The notes under the pieces were generated by a model, which had not been told where the DNA came from, did no database searches, and saw only the letters and a list, made by a program, of their open reading frames with translations. From the NCBI RefSeq assembly GCF_036417845.1, contig NC_090014.1:500253-564252 (forward strand): a stretch of 64,000 nucleotides of DNA, written 5' to 3'. The DNA comes from Apteryx mantelli (Eukaryota; Chordata; Aves; Apterygiformes; Apterygidae). The translations under genes and the position numbers were made by a program. Positions 22,045 through 34,900 of the stretch are shown piece after piece. The stretch's first letter is position 1. Every line of letters starts with the position of its first letter.

Positions 22045-22990
22045 AGTCACGGTTAATAAACTTTTTATTTGCATTTTACAAGACCGTTCTTACATTCTCA
22101 ATTAATTTGCCATTAAAGTGCTGAAAGGTTTTTTTTTGTTGTTGTTGTTTTTGTTTTTTAATTTGAGATACACTTGTTAACAGAAATTATAACAAATACC
22201 AGAAGAGTGGCCATCGCAAGTTTTTATGCCGCAACTGAGACGAGTTTTCTCTTATAATACAAATAATAAAACAAATGTATAGAGGCAACAAAGAACATAT
22301 CAATAAAATCATGCCCAGTCATCTAGTGGCAATTTGCAATAATCTTTGAGACATACTTCCTGCACAAACTGGGTCAGCTACTTGCTCATTTAGCTGTCCT
22401 TTCAATCTCACTGCACAGCTCCTGAGGTTATTTGATATCATGCCCTTAAGCGACAAAACCATGGGAAATACTTGGATTATTTTTTCTACCTCATAATAGG
22501 AATTAAATTGACAATCTCAGTTGCATCTATATTTTACAGTGTTTTCAATATATCCATTTTTGTGACAGAAACTTAAGCCCCACAAATAAAAGCCAAGAAG
22601 ATCATTAAAATGGAAAAAAGATTTCCATGAACCAAACACTGAAAATATTCAGTAAAAATGAAAAATATCAAAATAGCTTGCTAGTAAACTTAAGCTCTCA
22701 GCATTTCATGCACAAACCAAAGTCTCAAGCACAGAGAAGCTTCCAAATGCATTGGATGGACCATGCATCCATCCCACCTCTCCTCCCATCCCCGCCTCCC
22801 TTCTGACACCTTGATTCCTCTGTCACTCACCCATAAACACTCCTCTGCCACACGGGCAGCACGGGATATGGCGTTTCCTGCCAGACCTCGCTCATTCTGT
22901 TGCTGAGGTTGAAAGTATCCCAAGCTACAAAATGTATATACAAACCCAGGAAGGGCTATCTATATACACAGGCACTTATGTACAGACACA
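22045..22990 (-). other. AHNAK: AHNAK 3'UTR
   Basis: A/T-rich sequence of about 0.95 kb follows the AHNAK stop codon and ends shortly after the minus-strand AATAAA at 22,069-22,064. The base composition changes sharply from the coding exon. A poly-T/GTT stretch at 22,130-22,160 reads as A-rich on the transcript. Confidence 0.85.
22064..22069 (-). terminator. AHNAK: AHNAK poly(A) signal
   Basis: AATAAA on the minus strand lies in GCAAATAAAAAG. It is the last canonical hexamer downstream of the AHNAK stop before the sequence turns GC-rich again, so cleavage is expected near 22,045. Confidence 0.8.
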
Positions 22991-25900
22991 CTACTCTTTC
23001 TTTGTCGCAACCGTCAGCTCCACTGCAGGCATGCAGAAGCCACCCTTCGTGCCACTGTCATTGCTTGAGGAGGATGACAGGCGTGATTTTTTGGATGCTA
23101 ATGAGACCCCGCTACCCTGCATCTTTCCCGTCTCATCATCGCTTCCCGTTACCTCATAAGAACCTTTAGTTTTTGACCCTATTCCCCCAAACGTTCCAAA
23201 TTTCATTTTGGCCTGCTTCCCTTTGTCAGCACCTGAGCTGACATCAAGCTCCAGGGTTCCCGTGGGCGTTGAATGGGAAGAATGGTCATCACTGAAGGAT
23301 GATGACCGATGACGTGTTTTCCTACTTTTAAAGAGGGAAAATTTCCCTTTGGCTGATGGGCCCTCTCCTCCATCTAGGTCACCCTCTGCAGACCCCAGGC
23401 TCACCTTGGAGCTCTTCAGATCTCCTTTTGATCCTGAAATGGACCCAGAAGCCTCTGGGGAGCCCGTGGCACTGCCACTCTTTCCCTTCTGTTTTGAAAA
23501 ATTGAACTTCGGCATTTTAATTTTGGATTTTTTTAGTCTGATGTCTGGATCTTCCAACTCAAGCTCTACAGCACCGGCATGAAGGCTAGCGTCTGCCCGA
23601 GGGAACTCTACATCAACCCCTACCTCTCTGCCCTTCGCCTCAGGGTCTGAAAATGCAAATTTAGGCATTCTCAGCTTGGGGAACAATACTTTTCCTAGGC
23701 TACTTTCCAGGCTACCTTGTGAGACACTGGCACCAATGCTGGGACCTCCGATTCCTACCTTTGGTCCAGTAACATGAAAAGCACCCCCGCCAGCATTCAC
23801 AGTAGGTGCCGACATGTTTCCAGAAAGGGTGGCGCTACCTTTGATCTTAGGCCCTTTTAAATTTACATTACAATCTGATGTGGAAAGTTTTGGCACAGAC
23901 GCATCAAAGACAGGAGCGTCGAGGTGGACACCCACTCCAGACTTCTTAATGTCAATGCCGGGCACTTCCATTCCAATTTTTGGACCTTTGATTTCGCTGG
24001 CAACATCTATGTCAGCCTGTACGTTTGGTCCTTTCAACTTCAAATCGACATCATGCAAAGAAACACCAGGTGATTGCATTTGAAATTTAGGCACTTTCAA
24101 TTCCACATCAGGTCCTCCCAACCCAACATCAACCCCTGAGCCCTTAAGGCCTCCTTTAGCTTGCGGTCCTTCAAGACTGATGCCCCTATCAGATCCCTCA
24201 ACACAAGGGCTGGAAATGCCAAACTGGGGGATTTTGAGGGAAGGGAGCTTAATTGTGCCGCCCGGACCTTCAAAGCCAACATCTGGTGTGTCCACAGATA
24301 CTTTGGGGGATTTAATGCCAGCAGAAACATCAAGATCTCCTTTCAACTTTGGTCCTTTCAGGTTTACATCAAAGTCTGGAACAGAAATGTCTGCCGAGGG
24401 CCTTTTGATGTCGACGCTTGGGATGCCGAGATCGACATTTGCACCTGGGGCTTTTATGTCTACCTCCATTTGTGGGATGGAGCATCCAACACCTCCTCTC
24501 ATACTCAGATCAGGTCCCTCCACGGCGTGAGATTTAAACTTTGGCATTTTAAGCTTTCCTTCACAACCTCCAATGTCAACATCTGGTGCATCCAGGCTGA
24601 CCTTTGGCCCTTCAGTGGAGCTCGAAACATCCAGATCTCCCTTTATTTTTGGTCTTTTCAGGTTTACATCAAAATCGGGTAGAGGGACTTTGGGTCCTTT
24701 TAGTTTTGTATCAACACCTCCGAGGCTTGCATCAGCTGAAGGGAGGCTCACGCTTCCTTCCAGCGTTGGGGCCGAGATGTCCAAGCTCGCATCAGGCCTT
24801 TCCAAACTGAGACCCGTTTTCCCCACCTTGGGCAATGAGACCTTGGGCAATTTTAGCTTTCCTTCCGGACCTTCCAGTTCTACTGCAGGAACACCGATTT
24901 CACCTTTTACTTTTGGTCCTTTCACACTTAGGTCAAGGTCTGGCACCGGGACCGAAGGAACAGAAGTGTCAATGGCAGGTCCTTTTAAGTCAACCTCGAT
25001 TTTTGAGTCACCTACAACCACCTGCCCACTGGGAAGTTTGAGTTTTGGTTTCTTCAGACTCATGTCAGGAGCTTCGACATCCGTATTGAGACTCAGGCCT
25101 TTAACCTCACCTTTGACAGTTGACACAGAGACTTCTGGATCAGGCACTTTAAGTTCCCCTTCTATTTTTGGGACCGCCACAGAAGCATCCCCTCTGAATC
25201 TGTGTGATTTAAGATCAAATTCAACATCTGGGAAAGAGATCTTCCCAAACATGGGTTTCTTTCCTTTGGGGGACTTCACACTAACATCACCTTTTATTGT
25301 CACATCCGGACCAGCTACATTCACATCCAGATCTGGAGATTTCAAATTCGCATCGAGCTCTCCACCAGCGAGATTCACATCGAACGCACCTTTCTTTCCT
25401 TTAACTTTCGGACCACTCATATGAAGTTTAGGCATCTTGAATTTGCTCTTCTTACCTTTTCCAGAAATGCTGACATCGGGAGAGTCCACATTCAGTTCAG
25501 CCTCCGGGAAATCCACCTCTGCATCTGGAACCTTGATTTCTGCCTTCGGACTTTTCACCCCAAACCCAAACTTTGGTTTCTTAAGCTTGGGAAGTTTGAC
25601 ATTCGCCTCCAGGCCCTCAATATTCATATCGGGACCCTCAGCATCAACTTCAGGGCCTTTGACTCCAAATTCCGGGACTCTGATATCAACTTCAGGACCC
25701 TTCAGGTTACCTTCAGCTTTCGGAGATGTAATGTCAAAGCCTCCCTTTGTTTTATGGCCTTTCAAATTCAAGTCTATATCAGGCATTGAGATTTTAGGAA
25801 CGGTTACATGCATTTCCGGCATCTTAAGTTTAGGACCTTTCAGTTTTCCTTCTGCACCTTCGACACTTACATCTGGGACACCGATATCTACCTTGGGACC

Positions 25901-28900
25901 TGAAAGGTCAACCTCTGTCTTTGGCAGGTTCATGTCCACCTCAGGGCCTTCCCCTTTAAAGCCAGGCATGCCGAACTTCGGCAGCTTCATTTTAGGTATT
26001 TTCAGTTTTCCCTCCGGACCATGAACATCAACCTCTGGGCCCTCAATATCTATTTTGGGGCCCTTAACATCAATTTCAGGAGCCTTCAAATCTGTCTCAA
26101 GTTTTGGACATGGAACGTCAACATTGCCTTTCAGCCTCGGTCCCTTTAGGTTCAGGTCTATGTCTGGCATGGAGATCTGGGGAGTCTTGACGTGCATGTC
26201 TGGCATCTTGAATTTGGGGCCTTTGAGCTTCCCCTCTGGCCCTTCAATGTTCATATCAGGAGCATCAATGTCTAGTTTGGGAGCTTTCACATCAATTTTG
26301 GGTGCTTTCAAATCTCCTTCAAAGGTGGGTCCAGAAACGTCTACATTTCCTTTCAGTTGAGGCCCCTTCACATTGAGGTCAACATCAGGGATAGAGATCT
26401 TAGGAGACTTGATGTGCATTTCAGGCATCTTAAATTTGGGACCTTTCAGTTTTCCTTCCATATTCAGATCAGGAGCCTCTATATCTATGTCAGGGCTGGC
26501 AATTTCAATGTCTCCCTTGGGCAGGTTCACATTCACATCTGCCCCCTCTCCTTTGAAGCCGGGCATTGCAAACTTGGGCATTTTGAATTTAGGCAGCTTG
26601 AATTTACCCTCTGGGCTGTCTATATCCACATCAGGGGCATCTATGTCTAATTTAGGACCTCCAATGTCAATTTCTGGGCCTTTCAGTTCACATTCCATTC
26701 CTGGCACCGACACGTCCAAGTCTCCTTTCGCTTTGGGGCCCTTCAGGTTCAGATCAAAGTCCGGCATGGAGATTTTGGGAGCTTTAAAGTGCATGTCCGG
26801 CATCTTAAACTTGGGGCCCTTCAGCTTCCCCTCAGGACCCTCAATGTCCACGTCAGGGGCCTCGATCTCAACTTTAGGGCTTTCCAGATCAGGTGCAGAA
26901 ACCTCCACATCACCCTTCAGTTTGGGGCCCTTCAGGTTAAAGTCAACATCGGGCATGGAGATCTTGGGTGCCTTGAAGTGCATGTCAGGCATCTTAAACT
27001 TGGGGCCCTTCAGCTTCCCCTCTGGGCCGTCAATGTCCATATCAGGAGCTTCTATGTCCACCTTGGGGCCTTTGATATCAATCTCAGGGCCTTCCACTTT
27101 GGGAGCAGAAAATTCTGTGTCTCCCTTCAGCTTGGGACCTCTCAGGTTCAGATCGATGTCTGGCATGGAGATCTTTGGTGTCTTGAAGTGCATTTCAGGC
27201 ATCTTGAATTTGGGGCCTTTCGCCTTTGCTTCCGGACACTCCAGGTCAGCATCAGGAACATCAATATCCAGTTTAGGGCCTTTGATGTCGATTTCTGGGC
27301 CTTTCAACTCGCCCTCTATTTTTGGAACAGAAACATCCACATCGCCCTTCACTTTGGGGCCTTTCAGGTTCAGATCAAAGTCTGGCATGGAGATTTTGGG
27401 GGCTTTAAAATGCATCTCTGGCATCTTCAATTTGGGACCCTTTAACTTTCCTTCTGGGCCCTCAATATTAACATCTGGGGCACTGACATCCAACCCAGGG
27501 CCCTTAATATCAACTTTTGGCGCTTTCAAATCACCTTCCACAGCTGGCACAGACACATCCACGTCCCCCTTCACTTTCGGGCCTTTTAGGTTCATATCAA
27601 AGTCCGGCACAGAAATTTTAGGAGCCTTAAAATGCATCTCTGGCATCTTCAGTTTGGGGCCTTTCCATTTTCCTTCTGGTCCTTCGATACCCACATTAGG
27701 AACATCTATGTCTACTTCAGGTCCTTTCATTTCCAGATCAGGACCTTTCAAATCACCTTCCAGTTTTGGCACATCCACCCCTCCTTTCAACTTTGGACCT
27801 TTCAGATTCAAATCAATGTCAGGCATGGAGATTTTAGGTGCCTTGAAGTGCATCTCAGGCATCTTGAATTTAGGGCCCTTCAATTTGCCATCTGGCCCTT
27901 CAATGTCCAGATCTGGAGCATCAATGTCCACCTTGGGAACGGAAATATCAAGTTCTCCCTTTGGAAGATTTATATCCATCTCCGGACCATCCCCTTTGAA
28001 GCCAGGCATTCCAAATTCAGGCATTCTGAATTTGGGCACTTTGAATTTACCCTCTGGGCCATGAATGTCCACATCTGGCACATCAGTGTCAATCTTGGGG
28101 CCTCCAATATTGATGTCAGGAGCCTTAAAATCCCCTTCCAGCTTTGGGGCAGAAACATCTATGTCTCCTTTCAGCTTAGCACCTTTAAGGTTTAGGTCTA
28201 TATCAGGCACTGAAATTTTGGGAGCCTTTATGTGCATCTCTGGCATTTTAAACTTGGGACCTTTCCATTTTCCTTCTGGCCCTTCAACATCCAGTTCAGA
28301 AGCATCAATGTCGACCTTTGGTCCTTTGATATTAATTTCTGGCCCACTCAAGTCACCTTCTGGTTTGGGCACTGAAAGATCAACATCCACACCTCCTTTC
28401 AGCTTAGGGCTTTTCAAATTCAAATCAAAGTCTGGCATGGAAATATTGGGAGCCTTGATATTCACTTCAGGCATTTTAAATTTGGGTCCTTTCAATTTTC
28501 CTTCAGGGCCTTCAATGTCAAGGTCAGGGACCTGTACATCCACTTTTGGTCCTTTTATATCTAATTCAGATCCCTTCAGAGCCCCTTCCAGATGAGACAC
28601 ATCCACATTTCCCTTTGCTTTTGGGCCTTTCAGATTCAGGTCAATGTCAGGCATGGAGATCTTGGGCGCCTTTATGTGCATTTCTGGCATCTTGACTTGG
28701 GGGCCCTTGAGCTTCCCCTCTGGCCCTTCAATTTCCAATTCGGAACCTTCCACACCCAGCTTGGGACCTGAAACATCGAGGTCCCCTTTTGGAATGCTAA
28801 TGTCCAACTCCGGCCCCTCAGCTTTAAATCCAGACATGCCAAATTTGGGCATTTTGAACTTGGGCATTTTGAGTTTACCCTCCGGCCCGTGAATATCCAT

Positions 28901-31900
28901 GTCAGGTGCCTCGATGTTGACTCTGGGGCCCTTGATATCCATGTCAGGTCCTTTCAGTTCCCCTTCCAACCTGGGACTGGAAACATCTAAATCTCCTTTC
29001 AGTTTATGCCCTTTCAGATTTAGCTCCACATCCGGCATTGAAACTTTAGGCGAAGAAATACTCAGGAAAGGCATTTTAAACTTTGATCCTTTTGTTTTTG
29101 CCTGCACGTCCACATCTGGAGCATGAACATCAACTTTTGGACCAGATATTTCAACATCAGTTTTTTTAAGTTTCACATCCACATCAGGGTTGGGCACTTT
29201 AGGACCAGAAAAGCCAAACTTTGGAAGTTTAAACCTGGATTTTTTAGGTTTTCCTTCTATATCAAGCTTTGGTGTCTCAATCTCAATTTCTGGCCCCTTG
29301 ATGTCTACCTTAGGACTTTTCAGTTCACCTTCTATTCTTGGAACAGAAGCATCAACATCAGCCTTTACCTTTGGGCCTTTCAAATTTAAATCAATATCCG
29401 GCATGGAGATTTTAGGAACACTGAAATGCATGTCAGGCTTTTTGTATTGAGGGCCCTTTAGGTTTCCTTCTGCACCTTCAATGTCCAAATCAGGAGTGCT
29501 AATATCCAACTTTGGACCTGAAAGAGCAATGTCAGCTTCAGGAAGATTTACATCAACCTCTGGGCCCTCTCCTTTCAGCCCCGGCATCCCAAACTTGGGC
29601 ATCTTGAACTTGGGCATTTTTATTTTGCCCTCTGGACCATGAATATCCACGTCGGGTGCCTCAATGTCCACTTTGGGGCCCTGGATGTCCACCTCAGGAC
29701 CTTTCAGCTCACCCTCAAGCTTAGGGACAGACACGTCCACATCACCCTTCAGCTTGGGGCCCTTCAGGTTAAAGTCAACATCGGGCATGGAGATCTTGGG
29801 TGCCTTGAAGTGCATGTCAGGCATCTTAAACTTGGGGCCCTTCAGCTTCCCCTCCGGCCCTTCAATGTCCAGCTCTGGACCCTCGATATCCACCTTCGGA
29901 CCTGAAACATCCAGGTCTCCTTTTGGCAGGTTCACGTCCACCTCCGGGCCTTCTCCTTTCAGCCCCGGCATCCCAAACTTGGGCATCTTGAACTTGGGCA
30001 TCTTGAATTTTCCTTCTGGGCCATGAATATCCACGTCGGGTGCCTCAATGTCCACTTTGGGGCCCTGGATGTCCACCTCAGGACCTTTCAGCTCACCCTC
30101 AAGCTTAGGGACAGACACGTCCACGTCCCCTTTCACTTTTGGTCCTTTCAGGTTTAGGTCGATGTCCGGCATGGAGATCTTGGGTGCCTTGAAGTGCATG
30201 TCAGGCATCTTAAACTTGGGGCCCTTCAGCTTCCCCTCCGGCCCTTCAAAGTCCAGCTCTGGACCCTCGATATCCACCTTCAGACCTGAAACATCCAGGT
30301 CTCCTTTTGGCAGGTTCACGTCCACCTCCGGGCCTTCTCCTTTCAGCCCCGGCATCCCAAACTTGGGCATCTTGAACTTGGGCATTTTTATTTTGCCCTC
30401 TGGACCATGAATATCCACGTCGGGTGCCTCAATGTCCACTTTGGGGCCCTGGATGTCCACCTCAGGACCTTTCAGCTCACCCTCAAGCTTAGGGACAGAC
30501 ACGTCCACATCACCCTTCAGCTTGGGGCCCTTCAGGTTAAAGTCAACATCGGGCATGGAGATCTTGGGTGCCTTGAAGTGCATGTCAGGCATCTTAAACT
30601 TGGGGCCCTTCAGCTTCCCCTCCGGCCCTTCAAAGTCCAGCTCTGGACCCTCGATATCCACCTTCGGACCTGAAACATCCAGGTCTCCTTTTGGCAGGTT
30701 CACGTCCACCTCCGGGCCTTCTCCTTTCAGCCCCGGCATCCCAAACTTGGGCATCTTGAACTTGGGCATTTTTATTTTGCCCTCTGGACCATGAATATCC
30801 ACGTCGGGTGCCTCAATGTCCACTTTGGGGCCCTGGATGTCCACCTCAGGACCTTTCAGCTCACCCTCAAGCTTAGGGACAGACACGTCCACATCACCCT
30901 TCAGCTTGGGGCCCTTCAGGTTAAAGTCAACATCGGGCATGGAGATCTTGGGTGCCTTGAAGTGCATGTCAGGCATCTTAAACTTGGGGCCCTTCAGCTT
31001 CCCCTCCGGCCCTTCAAAGTCCAGCTCTGGACCCTCGATATCCACCTTCGGACCTGAAACATCCAGGTCTCCTTTTGGCAGGTTCACGTCCACCTCCGGG
31101 CCTTCTCCTTTCAGCCCCGGCATCCCAAACTTGGGCATCTTGAACTTGGGCATCTTGAATTTTCCTTCTGGGCCATGAATATCCACGTCGGGTGCCTCAA
31201 TGTCCACTTTGGGGCCCTGGATGTCCACCTCAGGACCTTTCAGCTCACCCTCAAGCTTAGGGACAGACACGTCCACGTCCCCTTTCACTTTTGGTCCTTT
31301 CAGGTTTAGGTCGATGTCCGGCATGGAGATCTTGGGTGCCTTGAAGTGCATGTCAGGCATCTTAAACTTGGGGCCCTTCAGCTTCCCCTCCGGCCCTTCA
31401 ATGTCCAGCTCTGGACCCTCGATATCCACCTTCGGACCTGAAACATCCAGGTCTCCTTTTGGCAGGTTCACGTCCACCTCCGGGCCTTCTCCTTTCAGCC
31501 CCGGCATCCCAAACTTGGGCATCTTGAACTTGGGCATCTTGAATTTTCCTTCTGGGCCATGAATATCCACGTCGGGTGCCTCAATGTCCACTTTGGGGCC
31601 CTGGATGTCCACCTCAGGACCTTTCAGCTCACCCTCAAGCTTAGGGACAGACACGTCCACATCACCCTTCAGCTTGGGGCCCTTCAGGTTAAAGTCAACA
31701 TCGGGCATGGAGATCTTGGGTGCCTTGAAGTGCATGTCAGGCATCTTAAACTTGGGGCCCTTCAGCTTCCCCTCCGGCCCTTCAAAGTCCAGCTCTGGAC
31801 CCTCGATATCCACCTTCGGACCTGAAACATCCAGGTCTCCTTTTGGCAGGTTCACGTCCACCTCCGGGCCTTCTCCTTTCAGCCCCGGCATCCCAAACTT

Positions 31901-34900
31901 GGGCATCTTGAACTTGGGCATTTTTATTTTGCCCTCTGGACCATGAATATCCACGTCGGGTGCCTCAATGTCCACTTTGGGGCCCTGGATGTCCACCTCA
32001 GGACCTTTCAGCTCACCCTCAAGCTTAGGGACAGACACGTCCACATCACCCTTCAGCTTGGGGCCCTTCAGGTTAAAGTCAACATCGGGCATGGAGATCT
32101 TGGGTGCCTTGAAGTGCATGTCAGGCATCTTAAACTTGGGGCCCTTCAGCTTCCCCTCCGGCCCTTCAAAGTCCAGCTCTGGACCCTCGATATCCACCTT
32201 CGGACCTGAAACATCCAGGTCTCCTTTTGGCAGGTTCACGTCCACCTCCGGGCCTTCTCCTTTCAGCCCCGGCATCCCAAACTTGGGCATCTTGAACTTG
32301 GGCATTTTTATTTTGCCCTCTGGACCATGAATATCCACGTCGGGTGCCTCAATGTCCACTTTGGGGCCCTGGATGTCCACCTCAGGACCTTTCAGCTCAC
32401 CCTCAAGCTTAGGGACAGACACGTCCACATCACCCTTCAGCTTGGGGCCCTTCAGGTTAAAGTCAACATCGGGCATGGAGATCTTGGGTGCCTTGAAGTG
32501 CATGTCAGGCATCTTAAACTTGGGGCCCTTCAGCTTCCCCTCCGGCCCTTCAAAGTCCAGCTCTGGACCCTCGATATCCACCTTCGGACCTGAAACATCC
32601 AGGTCTCCTTTTGGCAGGTTCACGTCCACCTCCGGGCCTTCTCCTTTCAGCCCCGGCATCCCAAACTTGGGCATCTTGAACTTGGGCATCTTGAATTTTC
32701 CTTCTGGGCCATGAATATCCACGTCGGGTGCCTCAATGTCCACTTTGGGGCCCTGGATGTCCACCTCAGGACCTTTCAGCTCACCCTCAAGCTTAGGGAC
32801 AGACACGTCCACATCACCCTTCAGCTTGGGGCCCTTCAGGTTAAAGTCAACATCGGGCATGGAGATCTTGGGTGCCTTGAAGTGCATGTCAGGCATCTTA
32901 AACTTGGGGCCCTTCAGCTTCCCCTCCGGCCCTTCAAAGTCCAGCTCTGGACCCTCGATATCCACCTTCGGACCTGAAACATCCAGGTCTCCTTTTGGCA
33001 GGTTCACGTCCACCTCCGGGCCTTCTCCTTTCAGCCCCGGCATCCCAAACTTGGGCATCTTGAACTTGGGCATCTTGAATTTTCCTTCTGGGCCATGAAT
33101 ATCCACGTCGGGTGCCTCAATGTCCACTTTGGGGCCCTGGATGTCCACCTCAGGACCTTTCAGCTCACCCTCAAGCTTAGGGACAGACACGTCCACATCA
33201 CCCTTCAGCTTGGGGCCCTTCAGGTTAAAGTCAACATCGGGCATGGAGATCTTGGGTGCCTTGAAGTGCATGTCAGGCATCTTAAACTTGGGGCCCTTCA
33301 GCTTCCCCTCCGGCCCTTCAATGTCCAGCTCTGGACCCTCGATATCCACCTTCGGACCTGAAACATCCAGGTCTCCTTTTGGCAGGTTCACGTCCACCTC
33401 CGGGCCTTCTCCTTTCAGCCCCGGCATCCCAAACTTGGGCATCTTGAACTTGGGCATCTTGAATTTTCCTTCTGGGCCATGAATATCCACGTCGGGTGCC
33501 TCAATGTCCACTTTGGGGCCCTGGATGTCCACCTCAGGACCTTTCAGCTCACCCTCAAGCTTAGGGACAGACACGTCCACGTCCCCTTTCACTTTTGGTC
33601 CTTTCAGGTTTAGGTCGATGTCCGGCATGGAGATCTTGGGTGCCTTGAAGTGCATGTCAGGCATCTTAAACTTGGGGCCCTTCAGCTTCCCTTCAGGGAC
33701 TTCCAGCTCAGTGTCAGGAATGTCAACTTTTAGTTTTGGACCTTGGATGTCCATTTCCAAGCCCTTTAAGTCCCCTTCTATTTTGGGAAGAGAAACATCA
33801 ACATCCCCCTTCATTTTTGGGCCCTTCAGATTTAGGTCGATGTCCGGCATGGAGATCTTCGGTGCCTTGATATGCATGTCAGGCATCTTAAATTTGGAAC
33901 CCTTTACCTTTCCTTCTGGACATTCCAGCTCAACATCAGGAACCTCTACGCCCACTTTTGGACCTTTTACATTTATCTCAGGCCCTTTCAGGTTGCCTTC
34001 TAACCCAGGAATGGAAACATCCATGTCTCCCTTCACTTTTGGGCCTTTCAGGTTCAGATCAAAGTCCGGCATGGAGATTTTGGGAGCCTTAAAGTGCATG
34101 TCAGGCATCTTAAACTTGGGACCTCTCAGCTTCCCCTCTGGGACCTCAATATCCACATCAGGAGCTTCTATGTCCAGTTTAGGACCTCTAATATCCACCT
34201 CTGGAACTTTCAAGTCACCCTCCAGACTGGGAGCAGAAACTCCTGTGTCTCCCTTCAGCTTGGGACCTCTCAGGTTCAGATCGATGTCTGGCATGGAGAT
34301 CTTTGGTGTCTTGAAGTGCATTTCAGGCATCTTGAATTTGGGGCCTTTCGCCTTTGCTTCCGGACACTCCAGGTCAGCATCAGGAACATCAATATCCAGT
34401 TTAGGGCCTTTGATGTCGATTTCTGGGCCTTTCAACTCGCCCTCTATTTTTGGAACAGAAACATCCACATCGCCCTTCACTTTGGGGCCTTTCAGGTTCA
34501 GATCAAAGTCTGGCATGGAGATTTTGGGGGCTTTAAAATGCATCTCTGGCATCTTCAATTTGGGACCCTTTAACTTTCCTTCTGGGCCCTCAATGTCCAT
34601 GTCAGGAACGTCTATGTCCACTTTGGGCCCTTTAAGGTGCAAATCGGCCTCCTTCAAATCACCCTCTATTTTTGGTACAGACACATCCATTTCTCCCTTC
34701 ACTTTGGGACCTTTCAAATTGAGGTCTACATCAGGCATTGAAAATTTAGGTGCCTTAATATGCATTTCAGGCATTTCAATCTTGGGTCCTTTCCCTTTTC
34801 CCTCAGTACATTCAATATCAAGATCAGAAATGCCCACGTCTAGTTTTGGACCTTTAATGGTCAAACCAGGTCCTTTCAAATCACCTTCTAATTTTGGAAC

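Noticed and set aside
26373-28064. Plus-strand open frame of about 560 codons opposite AHNAK (another at 33,504-35,198)
   Set aside because: These are antisense frames kept open by the codon pattern of the AHNAK repeats on the minus strand; their length follows the repeat period.
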